From Bog-756 sp035531955 (GTDB lineage Bacteria > Actinomycetota > Acidimicrobiia > Acidimicrobiales > RAAP-2), in the NCBI GenBank assembly GCA_035531955.1, contig DATKRZ010000006.1, positions 1-17,981 of the forward strand: a DNA stretch of 17,981 nucleotides, written 5' to 3'. A program made the translations under genes and the position numbers. Under the pieces are notes generated by a model. The model was given only the letters and a program-made list of their open reading frames with translations. It made no database searches and was not told the origin of the DNA. Of the stretch, positions 1 to 7,192 are shown piece after piece; the stretch's first letter is position 1; every line of letters begins with the position of its first letter.

Positions 1-147
1 CAGGGACCGGGCCGCCCGGGACCCCGACCGGTCGGCGACATCCGTCGCAGCCCCTCCGGGCTTCACACCTCGTGGCTTCACACCTCCGCCTCCCACACCT
101 CCGGGCTTCACCCCTCCGGCCAGGCTGTCGGTCATCACCGATGTCAT
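1..147 (-). CDS. possible N-terminus of an unidentified protein, cut by the left edge
   Basis: An open frame of 49 codons begins at ATG 145-147 (second in-frame ATG at 133-135) and stays open to the window edge; the in-frame stop upstream is at 181-183. It lies downstream of pheT on the same strand. The translation starts MTSVMTDSLAGG and then runs through Val-Lys-Pro-Gly-Gly type five-residue units encoded by a 15-nt tandem repeat (53-119). A GGAAG sequence lies about 9 nt before the ATG, a weak ribosome site. In many actinobacteria an arginine gene such as argC follows pheT, but nothing visible here identifies a family. A random open frame of this length is not rare in DNA this GC-rich, so the call is weak. 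The repeat period being a multiple of three slightly favours coding. Confidence 0.35.
   Translation of the reverse strand, partial: MTSVMTDSLAGGVKPGGVGGGGVKPRGVKPGGAATDVADRSGSRAARSL
53..119. repeat. 15-nt tandem repeat, about 4.5 copies
   Basis: Units start at 53, 68, 83, 98 and 113 (the last partial). The unit reads cctccgggcttcaca, with substitutions in units 2 and 3. The 15-nt period keeps frame. On the minus strand it reads as Val-Lys-Pro-Gly-Gly-like repeats inside the possible edge gene. Confidence 0.85.
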
Positions 148-283
148 GGACCGAGGCTTCCAGACGGGTGTGACAACCCCTCAGAGCCAATCGGAAATCA
201 CGGGGAGCGGCTCAACCACCGGGATGCATCCCCGAAGAGGCAGACCCGATGAGTCCGAACGATGGCACCGGAGGGTACTCGAG
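148..283. other. pheT downstream spacer with a 12-bp palindrome
   Basis: This 136-nt spacer lies between the stop of pheT and the possible edge gene. It holds a perfect 12-nt palindrome, GGGATGCATCCC, at 221-232. I see no clear intrinsic terminator with a U-tract and no conserved gene. Confidence 0.5.
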
Positions 284-2851
284 TCAGCGCAGCGTGGCTT
301 GGTGCTTCTCCTCGACGGCTCCGATGCATCCTGACCGGAGCTGGCCGATCTCGTGGTCGGAGAGGGTGTGATCCTGTGCGCAGAAACGCAGATGGTAGGC
401 AAGGCTCCTCGAGCCCTCAGGGACCGAGGGACCCCGGTAGACGTCGAACAGCTCGACGGCCTCCAGCATCTCGCCTCCCGACCTCTGCAGGGTCCGCTCC
501 ACTGATCCGGCCGCAACCGAGTCCTCGACCACAAAGGCCAGATCGATATTGGACGAGGGGAACCGGCTGACCGGCCGAGCCTCGGCGGTCCGCCGGTGCA
601 CCCGGCGGCGATCGAGGAGGGTTCCGATGTCGAGATCGATCCAGCCCACCCGTCGAGGGCGCCCGTCGGGACCCGACAGGCCGAACAGGCTGACCCGGTA
701 TGGATCGAGCTCGCCGATCACTCCGAGCTCGGTGCGATGCTCACCGGATCCGCTCCCGTTCGCCGTGGTGAGGATGCTCGTGACCGACGCCGACCGATAC
801 GGGTGGAGCACCGACGCCTCAGGACTTAGGGGTGGTCGATCGCCCATGACCCAATCGGCGATGCCGAGGGCCTCGGCAATGGTGCGCCAGGCGGCGACCG
901 AGGTCCAGGCGTCATCCCCCGGGCCGGCGAAGATGGCGCACAGTCGCTCCGGGGTGTCGGCCATCGGTCGCACAGAGGTGGCGGTCGACGGCCCGTACGG
1001 TAGGTCGCCGGGGGGTTCTCGGGGATAGTGGAACACCGAACCGACCTCGAACAGCCGCACGTCTCCCTGCTGCCGCTCGGTGTTGTAGATGACCGCCCGT
1101 ACCAGTCCGGGCATCATCGAGGATCTCAGGAACCGCTCGGACTCCACGAGCGGGTTGGTGACCTCGATGTGGGGCGGGTTGAAGCCGGAGTTGACCTGGT
1201 CGCTCTCCGAGACGAAGGTGCTGGTCCACGCTTCGCTTGCGCCGATGCCGCAGAGGACGTCCTTGAGTAGGCGACGATCGCGTTGGTACGAGGTGAGGCT
1301 GCCCGGCTGCGGCCACGAGGGGGTGCGCCGAGCGAGTCGCGAATACCCGTAGGTCCGGGCAACCTCTTCGGCGATGTCGGCCTCACCCGCAGGATCGGGT
1401 CGGATGTCCGGCCGATAGGTGGGGACGATGACCCGGAGGACTGCATCCGCTCCTTCGTCGACCGGTTGGACATCCATGCCCAGCGGGACGAGCAGCTCGG
1501 CGATCTCGCCCGAGGTGAATTCGGTGCCGAGCAGCGTGTTGACCCTCGAGGGCCGGACAGTGAGCTCGAGCGGGGTCGGGACGTCCCCTCTCACGTCGAT
1601 GGATCCGGTGGCCAGTGCCATGGCGTCGCCGGCGGTCAGCGCCAGCAACTCACAGAATCGCTCGGCGGCCCGGTCGATCCCGGCCGGATCACAGCCCCGT
1701 TCGAAGCGGTTGGACGCCTCCGTTCGCAGCGTCAGGCGCTTCGACGTCCGGGCGATGGCCATGGGAGTGAAGTAGGCAGCTTCCAGGAGAACCCGGGATG
1801 TCGTCTCGTCGATCTCCGACGATGCTCCTCCCATCACCCCTGCGATCCCGACCGGTGTTCCCTCGGCGTCGCAGATGAGACAGTCCTCACCGGTGTCCCC
1901 GAGACCGGGACCCGGACGGCCGAGGGTTCGCTCGACCCCGTCCAGGGTGGTGACGGTCTCCGCGGGCCGAGCCCGTCGGACCACCAATCCGTGGCCGGCC
2001 AGCCGGTCGAGGTCGTAGGGGTGCGTCGGTTGCCCGAGCTCGAGCATCACGTAGTTGGAGGCGTCGACCACATTGTTGATGGGACGCATCCCCGCCCGGG
2101 TCAGTCGTCGGGCCAACCAGGCCGGCGACGGAGCCACCTCCACCCCGGTCAGTACCCGGGCCGTGAACCTGGGGCACAACTCGTGGTCATCGACCTGCAC
2201 CGAGGCCAAGTCCCCGACCGGGGCCGACTCCCCCATTCCCGCCCGCGCCCGGACGAGGGCGGAGACTTCGGGAATGGCAAACGGCACTCCCAGGCGGGCG
2301 GCCAGATCTCTGGCCACCCCGGCGATGCTCCAGGCATCGGGCCTGTTGGCCCCGACCTCGATGTCGAAGACGACGTCTGCCTCGATACCGAGGGCCGCCG
2401 CCAGGGGTCGACCGACCTCCACCCCTTCGACGTCGTTGAGCCGGAGGATTCCCTCGTGGTCGTCCGACAGCCTGAGCTCCCGGCCCGAGCACAGCATTCC
2501 GTTGGAGGTGACCCCCTTCATCTTCCGCCTCCCGATCTGGAACCCCCCGGGCAGGGTGGCGCCCACCGGGGCCAACGGGACCAGGTCGCCCACCTCGAAG
2601 TTCCAGGCCCCGCACACCACCTCGATGGCGTCCCCACCGCTTCCATCGTCGACCGTTACGAGCCGGATCCTGTCCGCACCCTTGATGGCATCTACTGATT
2701 CGACCCGCACGACAACCACGTCCTCGAGCCCTTCGCCGAACGTCTCCACGTCCCCGACCAGCAGCCCCAGATCATCGAGCGCTCCAGCGAGGTCTCCCGG
2801 GTCCCCCCCGAACGGGGCGAAGTCTCGAAGCCACGAAAGCGGTACGCGCAC
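284..2851 (-). CDS. pheT: phenylalanine-tRNA ligase beta subunit
   Basis: This is the beta subunit of the cytoplasmic alpha2-beta2 enzyme that charges tRNA(Phe). Its 855 residues are about the usual length. An EMAP-like tRNA-binding domain sits at about residues 40-150 (contains KGVTSNGMLCSGRELRL). The B3/B4 editing region follows (GVEVAPSPAWLARRL, then NVVDASNYVMLELGQPTHPYD), then B5 and the catalytic-like core (RTEASNRFERGCDP, then NPLVESERFLRSSMMPGL). The C-terminal FDX-ACB anticodon-binding domain (about 760-855) begins near SRFPSSNIDLAFVVED. The start is GTG at 2849-2851 with AGAGGA about 6 nt upstream. It follows pheS by 44 nt, so the two subunits are almost certainly co-transcribed. 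Family assignment is very secure. Confidence 0.97.
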   Translation of the reverse strand: MRVPLSWLRDFAPFGGDPGDLAGALDDLGLLVGDVETFGEGLEDVVVVRVESVDAIKGADRIRLVTVDDGSGGDAIEVVCGAWNFEVGDLVPLAPVGATLPGGFQIGRRKMKGVTSNGMLCSGRELRLSDDHEGILRLNDVEGVEVGRPLAAALGIEADVVFDIEVGANRPDAWSIAGVARDLAARLGVPFAIPEVSALVRARAGMGESAPVGDLASVQVDDHELCPRFTARVLTGVEVAPSPAWLARRLTRAGMRPINNVVDASNYVMLELGQPTHPYDLDRLAGHGLVVRRARPAETVTTLDGVERTLGRPGPGLGDTGEDCLICDAEGTPVGIAGVMGGASSEIDETTSRVLLEAAYFTPMAIARTSKRLTLRTEASNRFERGCDPAGIDRAAERFCELLALTAGDAMALATGSIDVRGDVPTPLELTVRPSRVNTLLGTEFTSGEIAELLVPLGMDVQPVDEGADAVLRVIVPTYRPDIRPDPAGEADIAEEVARTYGYSRLARRTPSWPQPGSLTSYQRDRRLLKDVLCGIGASEAWTSTFVSESDQVNSGFNPPHIEVTNPLVESERFLRSSMMPGLVRAVIYNTERQQGDVRLFEVGSVFHYPREPPGDLPYGPSTATSVRPMADTPERLCAIFAGPGDDAWTSVAAWRTIAEALGIADWVMGDRPPLSPEASVLHPYRSASVTSILTTANGSGSGEHRTELGVIGELDPYRVSLFGLSGPDGRPRRVGWIDLDIGTLLDRRRVHRRTAEARPVSRFPSSNIDLAFVVEDSVAAGSVERTLQRSGGEMLEAVELFDVYRGPSVPEGSRSLAYHLRFCAQDHTLSDHEIGQLRSGCIGAVEEKHQATLR

Positions 2852-2895
2852 AACAATCCTCTCAGTAGTCGACCATCAGATCAGCAACCAGACCA

Positions 2896-3960
2896 TCAGA
2901 ATTGGCGCAGGAACCGGATGTCGTTCTCGATCAGGGAACGCATGTCGGCGATCTGGTGGCGCATCTGGGCACACCTGTCGATCCCGAATCCGAAGGCGAA
3001 GCCGGTCCACTCGTCGGGGTCGATGCCCACCGCCTCGAAGACGGCGGGATCGACCATTCCGCAGCCGCCGAGCTCGATCCACCCGGTCTGCGAACAGGTG
3101 CGACACCCGGTGCCATGGCAGATGGTGCAGGTCACCTCGAACTCTGCTGAGGGTTCGGTGAAGGGGAAATAGGCCGGCCGCAGGCGCGAGTGGATGTCAG
3201 GCCCGAAGTAGGCGGTGGTGAACACCTCGATGGTCCCGGCCAGGTCGGCGAAGGTGATTCCCTTGTCCACGACCAGTCCCTCGATCTGGTGGAACACCGG
3301 AAGGTGTCGGGCATCGGGTGTGTCCCGCCGATAGCAGCGTCCCGGCATCACGGAGTGGATAGGCAGGCCACCGGTCACGACGGCATCCTCCATCAGATGG
3401 ATCTGCACCGGCGAGGTGTGGGTACGGAGCAGGGTTGTCTCCGGCGGCCCGAGGTTCAGGTAGAAGGTGTCGAACATCCCACGGGCGGGATGGGCCGGAG
3501 GCATGTTGAGCGCCCCGAAGTTGTACCAGTCGGTTTCGATCTCCGGACCCTCGGCCACCTCGAAGCCCATTCCGACGAAGACGTCCTCCAGAGCGTCTCG
3601 GGTCTGTGACACCAGATGGAGGTGGCCCCGCGAGGGGGGGCCGGGGACGGTTCCGGCGACGAATTCGGTGAGGTCGAGACGGGCCCCGGCCATCTCCGTC
3701 GAGAGCTCCTCGGCCTCGATGTCGCTGCGTCGCCGCTCGACCAGGTCCGCGATGGTGGCCCGGGCCTCGTGGAGCCTCTGGCCGAGCGCCCGTCGCGAGT
3801 CCGGGCCGAGGGCCCCCAGTCCCCGGGAGATGGCGGCCAGGGTCGACTTCTTGCCCGACACCGACACCGCCACCTGGCGGATCTCCTCGAGCGACGAGGC
3901 CGACGCGATTGCCACTCGGGCCTCTGCGACCACCGCGTCGATGTCCACACTCCCGGTCAT
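2896..3960 (-). CDS. pheS: phenylalanine-tRNA ligase alpha subunit
   Basis: This is the catalytic alpha subunit of phenylalanyl-tRNA synthetase, a class II enzyme. Its 354 residues match the family. An N-terminal coiled-coil arm spans about residues 1-90. The class II core follows, with motif 1 (VFVGMGFEVAEGPEIETDWYN), motif 2 (MPGRCYRRDTPDARHLPVFHQIEG) and motif 3 (GFAFGFGIDRCAQMRH). A zinc-ribbon-like insertion seen in many bacterial PheS has Cys at 278, 281, 286 and 289, then GWIELGGCGMV. The ATG at 3958-3960 overlaps the TGA of the upstream methyltransferase gene (ATGA), which suggests translational coupling. It lies in the infC-to-pheT cluster. Confidence 0.97.
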   Translation of the reverse strand: MTGSVDIDAVVAEARVAIASASSLEEIRQVAVSVSGKKSTLAAISRGLGALGPDSRRALGQRLHEARATIADLVERRRSDIEAEELSTEMAGARLDLTEFVAGTVPGPPSRGHLHLVSQTRDALEDVFVGMGFEVAEGPEIETDWYNFGALNMPPAHPARGMFDTFYLNLGPPETTLLRTHTSPVQIHLMEDAVVTGGLPIHSVMPGRCYRRDTPDARHLPVFHQIEGLVVDKGITFADLAGTIEVFTTAYFGPDIHSRLRPAYFPFTEPSAEFEVTCTICHGTGCRTCSQTGWIELGGCGMVDPAVFEAVGIDPDEWTGFAFGFGIDRCAQMRHQIADMRSLIENDIRFLRQF

Positions 3961-4826
3961 CGGGTGTCCCCGCCGGTCCTGCGGACGGTCTGCTCCGCTG
4001 GTCCCGGCCGCACCGCCTCCATGTCTTCAATGGTAGGGCGCTGGGCGGTGCCGGCCGGAGCGGTGCCGGCCGGAGGAGTCCCGCCCGTGCGGCGCTGACG
4101 AAGGACCTCGAAACAGAGCACGGCGGCGGCGACGCTCACGTTGAGGGATTCGGCCCCACCGGCCATGGGAATGGAGACATTCCCATCCAGGCGGTCGAGC
4201 AATGAGGCGTCCAATCCGGAGGCCTCATTGCCGAATACCAGCGCCACCCGTCGGGACCAGTCGAACTCGGCGTAGTCCACACCATCGCGCACAGTCGAGC
4301 CCACGGTGGCGAACCCCCACTCCCTCAATGTCTCGACCACCGCCGCCGGATCCCCTCCCGCCACCACCGGAAGGTGGAACAGCGATCCGGCCGAGGCCCG
4401 GACCGTCTTCGGATTGGTGGGGTCGACCGTGCCGTCACAACAGATCGCCGCGTCGATGCCCGCGGCGTCCGCCGTCCGGATCATGGTGCCCGCGTTGCCA
4501 GGATCGCGGACGTCGACGAAGACGACGACAGCCGCGGCCTCACGAGCGTCTTCGAGCGCCGCCGGCACGTAACCCACCACCGCCAGGAGTGGCTGCGGTG
4601 TGACCGTGTCGGCAATCCTCTCGACCACTCCGGGGGCCAGATCGAAGATACGGACCCCACGGGCAAAGGCGCGATCGACGACATCGGTCGTGGCACGGCT
4701 CGATCGCCCTTCGGGAGCGACGTAGACCGCTTCGACCGGGGCGCCCGCATCCAGGGCGACCGACAGCAGCTCCGCACCCTCGACGACGAGTGTGCGCTCC
4801 GAACTGCGCAGGCTGCGCTTTCGCAA
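3957..4826 (-). CDS. TrmH/SpoU-family RNA 2'-O-methyltransferase
   Basis: This is a SAM-dependent SPOUT-class enzyme expected to methylate a 2'-OH of rRNA or tRNA; the exact target cannot be read from the sequence. The N-terminal substrate-binding domain contains RTLVVEGAELL. The knot motifs are VDVRDPGNAGTMIRTADAAG (motif 1), VALVFGNEASGL (motif 2) and SIPMAGGAESLNVSVAAAV (motif 3). A low-complexity tail with PAGTAPAGTA follows. The start is uncertain: no in-frame ATG or GTG lies between the rplT stop and the conserved region. The choices are TTG at 4824-4826 (used here, 289 aa) or a CTG such as 4866-4868, which would restore about 14 residues including VRRVRQL. It sits between rplT and pheS, as in other actinobacteria, and its stop overlaps the pheS start. 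Confidence 0.9.
   Translation of the reverse strand: MRKRSLRSSERTLVVEGAELLSVALDAGAPVEAVYVAPEGRSSRATTDVVDRAFARGVRIFDLAPGVVERIADTVTPQPLLAVVGYVPAALEDAREAAAVVVFVDVRDPGNAGTMIRTADAAGIDAAICCDGTVDPTNPKTVRASAGSLFHLPVVAGGDPAAVVETLREWGFATVGSTVRDGVDYAEFDWSRRVALVFGNEASGLDASLLDRLDGNVSIPMAGGAESLNVSVAAAVLCFEVLRQRRTGGTPPAGTAPAGTAQRPTIEDMEAVRPGPAEQTVRRTGGDTR
4045..4074. repeat. 15-nt perfect tandem duplication in the methyltransferase tail
   Basis: The 15-mer gcggtgccggccgga occurs at 4045-4059 and again at 4060-4074. It encodes the duplicated Pro-Ala-Gly-Thr-Ala of the C-terminal tail and keeps frame. Confidence 0.85.
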
Positions 4827-4879
4827 GAGCTGCCTGACGCGGCGAACCCGGTGGTGGGTATAGGCCAGCCCGGACTGGT

Positions 4880-5266
4880 TCAGGAATTGGCCCCGGCGTT
4901 CGCCCGTGCCCCGGCGAGTGCCTCGTCGGCCACAAGGACCAGCGAGGTGAACGCCTCCGGTTCGGTGACTGCGAGATCGGCCAGCACCTTGCGGTCCACT
5001 TCGACACCGGCCTGATGGAGCCCGGCGATGAAACGGCTGTAGCTGGTCCCGTTCAACCGGGCCGCGGCGTTGATCCGTTGGATCCACAGCTGGCGGAAGT
5101 CGCCCTTGCGGGCACGACGGTCACGATAGGCGTACTGCATCGAATGCATGACCTGCTCGTTGGCGGCGCGGAATGAGCGGCTCTTGTTGCCGTAGTAGCC
5201 CTGCGCCTGCTCGAGAACGGCGCGATGGTGCTTCTTGGCGTGTACTGCGCGCTTGACTCGGGCCAT
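4880..5266 (-). CDS. rplT: 50S ribosomal protein L20
   Basis: L20 is an early-assembly 23S rRNA-binding protein of the large subunit and represses its own operon in several bacteria. The product is 128 aa, slightly longer than the usual 115-120 because of a short C-terminal extension. It starts MARVKRAVHAKKHHRAV, followed by the family signature region (AQGYYGNKSRSFRAANEQV, then RDRRARKGDFRQLWIQRINA). ATG 5264-5266 is preceded by AAGGAG with 5 nt spacing, a strong site. Longer in-frame readings to 5368 add a non-conserved segment and are rejected. The gene is 216 nt downstream of rpmI, an unusually wide gap for this pair. Confidence 0.97.
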   Translation of the reverse strand: MARVKRAVHAKKHHRAVLEQAQGYYGNKSRSFRAANEQVMHSMQYAYRDRRARKGDFRQLWIQRINAAARLNGTSYSRFIAGLHQAGVEVDRKVLADLAVTEPEAFTSLVLVADEALAGARANAGANS

Positions 5267-5482
5267 GAAAACTCCTTGTTCGTAGGGGCCGTGTCGGGCC
5301 TCTTGACATATCCATCCATCTGCTGGCGGGCGGTCGGGTCCGAACCCGATCCGACCGGCATGAGCCACGCAAATCCCCGGCAGGGTCCTGCGCTCAACCC
5401 CTGCGCCCCGTTCCGGCGCAGTCCCAGTGCTGCCAACCGGGCCGCAACGCGGGCCGGCCGCAGGGCGGCAGGTCGTCCTCGG
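5267..5482 (-). promoter_or_regulatory. rpmI-rplT spacer with a strong hairpin
   Basis: This is 216 nt without a gene. Its clearest structure is a hairpin at 5331-5357: a 6-bp inner stem (5334-5339 with 5344-5349) closed by a 4-nt loop, plus 3 more pairs (5331-5333 with 5351-5353) after one bulged base. An alternative 7-bp pairing uses 5331-5337 with 5351-5357. Seen on the minus-strand transcript, it lies about 65 nt upstream of the rplT start. Because L20 controls rpmI-rplT through mRNA structure in other bacteria, a regulatory leader or processing site is plausible, but this is inference. Confidence 0.35.
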
Positions 5483-5677
5483 CTACAGACCCAGCATCCG
5501 CTTCGCCTGACGGGCGTCACCGGGGGAGAAGTCCGTCTCGCGGCCGAGGCGGCGCTTGCGGGCACTCGACTTCTTCTCCAGGAGGTGCGAGCGAAATGCC
5601 TGGCGGCGTCGCAGCCTGCCCGAGCCGGTCACCTTGATCCGCTTGCGGGCACCACTGTCGGTCTTCATCTTCGGCAT
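5483..5677 (-). CDS. rpmI: 50S ribosomal protein L35
   Basis: This is a small basic protein of the large ribosomal subunit, 64 aa, the normal size. It starts MPKMKTDSGARKRIKVTGSG and continues with the typical KSSARKRRLG region. ATG 5675-5677 lies 5 nt after the infC stop. A GGAGAGGG-type ribosome site sits inside the end of infC, about 10 nt upstream, so the two are translated from one message. Confidence 0.97.
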   Translation of the reverse strand: MPKMKTDSGARKRIKVTGSGRLRRRQAFRSHLLEKKSSARKRRLGRETDFSPGDARQAKRMLGL

Positions 5678-5682
5678 GTGTG

Positions 5683-6459
5683 CTATCCCTCTCCTTCGCT
5701 CGACTCTGCGGCCGGGGCTGCTGCCACTGCCGCCTCCTGGTTCACCGCACTGTTGGGGGCAGCCGCCCCCGCTCCGTTGGCGCTGTCCGCCGCCGGCACT
5801 CCGTTGGCGCTGTCCGCCGCCGGACCACTCTGGGCGGTTCCGTCCCTCGGGGCGGCTCCGTTGGGACCCTCATGGACCGAATGATCCTCATGACCCGCGT
5901 GGCCGGGTCCGCGAGAGGCAGCCGACTGCTTCGCCCGCTTGTCCGGGGCCAGCACCATCACCATGTTCCGGCCGTCGAGCCGAGGTATGGACTCGGACTT
6001 GCCGACCCCGTCCATCTTCTCGGCGATCCGATCGAGGATCTTCTTCCCCAGCTCGGGATGAAATACCTCCCGACCACGGAACATGATGGTGATCTTTACC
6101 TTGTGCCCCTCCTCTAGGAATTTTTCGACCTGCCGGGTCTTGGTATCGAAGTCACCGTCACCGATCTTGGGCCGGTACTTCATCTCCTTGATCCCGACGT
6201 GGACTGCCTTGCGCCTGGATTCCTTCGCCCGCTGCGCAGCATCGAATTTGAACTTCCCATAGTCCATGATCCGGCACACCGGCGGATTGGCCGCCGGGGC
6301 GACCTCCACCAGGTCCAAATCGAGGTCACTGGCGATGGCCAGTGCCTCGGGCAGCAGCTTTATACCGAGCTGTTCTCCGTCGGGGTCGACGAGGCGCACT
6401 TCACGGGCGCGGATCCGGTCGTTGATGCGAGGCTCATTGGTGGTGACGGTGGCTGCTAT
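5683..6459 (-). CDS. infC: translation initiation factor IF-3, ATA start
   Basis: IF3 binds the 30S subunit and proofreads start-codon and initiator tRNA pairing. The N domain contains RINDRIRAREVRLVDPDGEQ and the signature PPVCRIMDYGKFKFD; the C domain contains IKEMKYRPKIGDGDFDTKTR and ITIMFRGREVFHPELGKKIL. The first standard start in frame (GTG 6397-6399) would cut off the conserved INDRIRARE segment. Between it and the upstream stop (TGA 6466-6468) there is no ATG, GTG or TTG. ATA at 6457-6459 has AGGGAG 9 nt upstream and gives 258 aa with a complete N domain. In E. coli infC starts with AUU, which IF3 itself discriminates against, giving autoregulation. A 70-residue Ala/Gly/Ser-rich tail after about residue 185 is longer than in most IF3s and holds a 27-nt duplication. 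Confidence 0.93.
   Translation of the reverse strand: MAATVTTNEPRINDRIRAREVRLVDPDGEQLGIKLLPEALAIASDLDLDLVEVAPAANPPVCRIMDYGKFKFDAAQRAKESRRKAVHVGIKEMKYRPKIGDGDFDTKTRQVEKFLEEGHKVKITIMFRGREVFHPELGKKILDRIAEKMDGVGKSESIPRLDGRNMVMVLAPDKRAKQSAASRGPGHAGHEDHSVHEGPNGAAPRDGTAQSGPAADSANGVPAADSANGAGAAAPNSAVNQEAAVAAAPAAESSEGEG
5772..5823. repeat. 27-nt-period direct repeat in the infC tail
   Basis: An identical 25-nt segment occurs at 5772-5796 and 5799-5823. It keeps frame and encodes two copies of Ala-Ala-Asp-Ser-Ala-Asn-Gly in the IF3 C-terminal tail. Confidence 0.85.
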
Positions 6460-6468
6460 TCGACTTCA

Positions 6469-6474
6469 CTCCCT
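6469..6474 (-). promoter_or_regulatory. ribosome binding site deciding the ATA start of infC
   Basis: On the minus strand this reads AGGGAG, 9 nt before ATA 6457-6459. The alternative starts (ATC 6424-6426, GTG 6397-6399) have no comparable site. Confidence 0.6.
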
Positions 6475-6645
6475 GTCTTCGGGCCACGGATTTCCCGGGG
6501 CCTGCAAAGAGGAGCGGAGCCACCTCCGGCCCGCAACGACATCCGTCGCCGGCCGATCCCATGACCCGGCGCACACTCAGAACTCCATCGTGGCCGGGTG
6601 GGAGCCCTGAACGGCGGGACTCCGCTTCCTCGTCTATCAGTGCTT
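6475..6645 (-). promoter_or_regulatory. infC leader, probably structured
   Basis: About 190 nt separate the infC start from the divergent DUF1844 gene. On the infC transcript a small hairpin forms from 6515-6519 with 6524-6528 (loop of 4). A surrounding pairing of 6498-6502 with 6528-6532 is also possible. I see no small gene and no U-tract terminator. A leader involved in L20 or IF3 control is possible, but I could not match a known motif. Confidence 0.3.
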
Positions 6646-6652
6646 TAGGCTA
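6646..6652. promoter_or_regulatory. candidate shared -10 of divergent promoters (TAGGCTA)
   Basis: The heptamer reads as TAGGCT on the plus strand (6646-6651), 7 nt before GTG 6659. On the minus strand it reads as TAGCCT (6647-6652), preceded by TGG in an extended -10 arrangement, pointing toward infC. The TANNNTA symmetry is what lets one site serve both directions. No convincing -35 is visible on either side. Confidence 0.4.
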
Positions 6653-6658
6653 CCAGTC

Positions 6659-7192
6659 GTGAGCTCGCTATGGACACCCGACGGCGAACGACCGATCCCA
6701 CGGCCCGGCGCGGCCGCTGATGGTGGGGATCCCGGCAGGGACGGGACCGCGTCCGGCGACGGCGGATCGGGTCCTGTCCCCGACGACGAGGCGCTGTCCG
6801 AGCAGGTGGCGGCCATGCGCACCGAGCTGGCCAGCTCGCCCGTCGAGGTGGTGGTGGCGAACCACTGCTACGGGCTCTTCGAGTTGTCCGCCGTCTACCT
6901 CTCCCAGCAGCCTCCCCTGCTCAGCCAGGCGCGTCTGGCCATCGACGCCCTGGGGGCCCTGGTGGCCGGGCTCGAAGGGCGCCTCGGCGAGGCGGAAGAC
7001 CAGTTGAAGGACGGTCTGAGCCAACTCCGGCTCGCCTACGTGCAGATCGACGGAGCCCAGCGTGCCGGGTCCGCGGCGGCATCGGCGGCCGGGGTCAACG
7101 GCGGCGGAGCCGGCGGTCAGGCTGGGCCCAACGGCGGCGGAGCCCGACCGGGCGGCCAGGAGGCGGAGCCCGGCGCTGACGGCGAAGGGTGA
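6659..7192 (+). CDS. DUF1844-family protein
   Basis: The function is unknown. The product is 177 aa. The core at about residues 42-125 is alpha-helical (SPVEVVVANHCYGLFELSAV, later LARLAIDAL-like and LKDGLSQLRLAYVQI segments) and matches the DUF1844 pattern as I remember it. It is flanked by low-complexity Gly/Ala/Pro tails, including two GGGA-type segments at about residues 142-162. In other actinobacteria a DUF1844 gene also neighbours infC, which supports the assignment. The start is GTG 6659-6661, with no Shine-Dalgarno but TAGGCT 7 nt upstream, fitting a leaderless message. Its stop overlaps the start of the transporter gene (GTGA), so the two are probably translated together. Confidence 0.75.
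   Translation: MSSLWTPDGERPIPRPGAAADGGDPGRDGTASGDGGSGPVPDDEALSEQVAAMRTELASSPVEVVVANHCYGLFELSAVYLSQQPPLLSQARLAIDALGALVAGLEGRLGEAEDQLKDGLSQLRLAYVQIDGAQRAGSAAASAAGVNGGGAGGQAGPNGGGARPGGQEAEPGADGEG

Noticed and set aside
1283..2698. 471-codon plus-strand open frame opposite pheT
   Set aside because: It is antisense to a clearly conserved PheT sequence, its translation shows no domain, and such long antisense frames are common in GC-rich DNA.
4884..5087. Upstream extension of the methyltransferase frame through rplT
   Set aside because: The added residues are an out-of-frame reading of L20 and show no conserved sequence.
6362..6438. Short ATG-initiated frame inside the infC 5' end
   Set aside because: It is about 24 codons, out of frame with infC, has no ribosome site and no conserved content.
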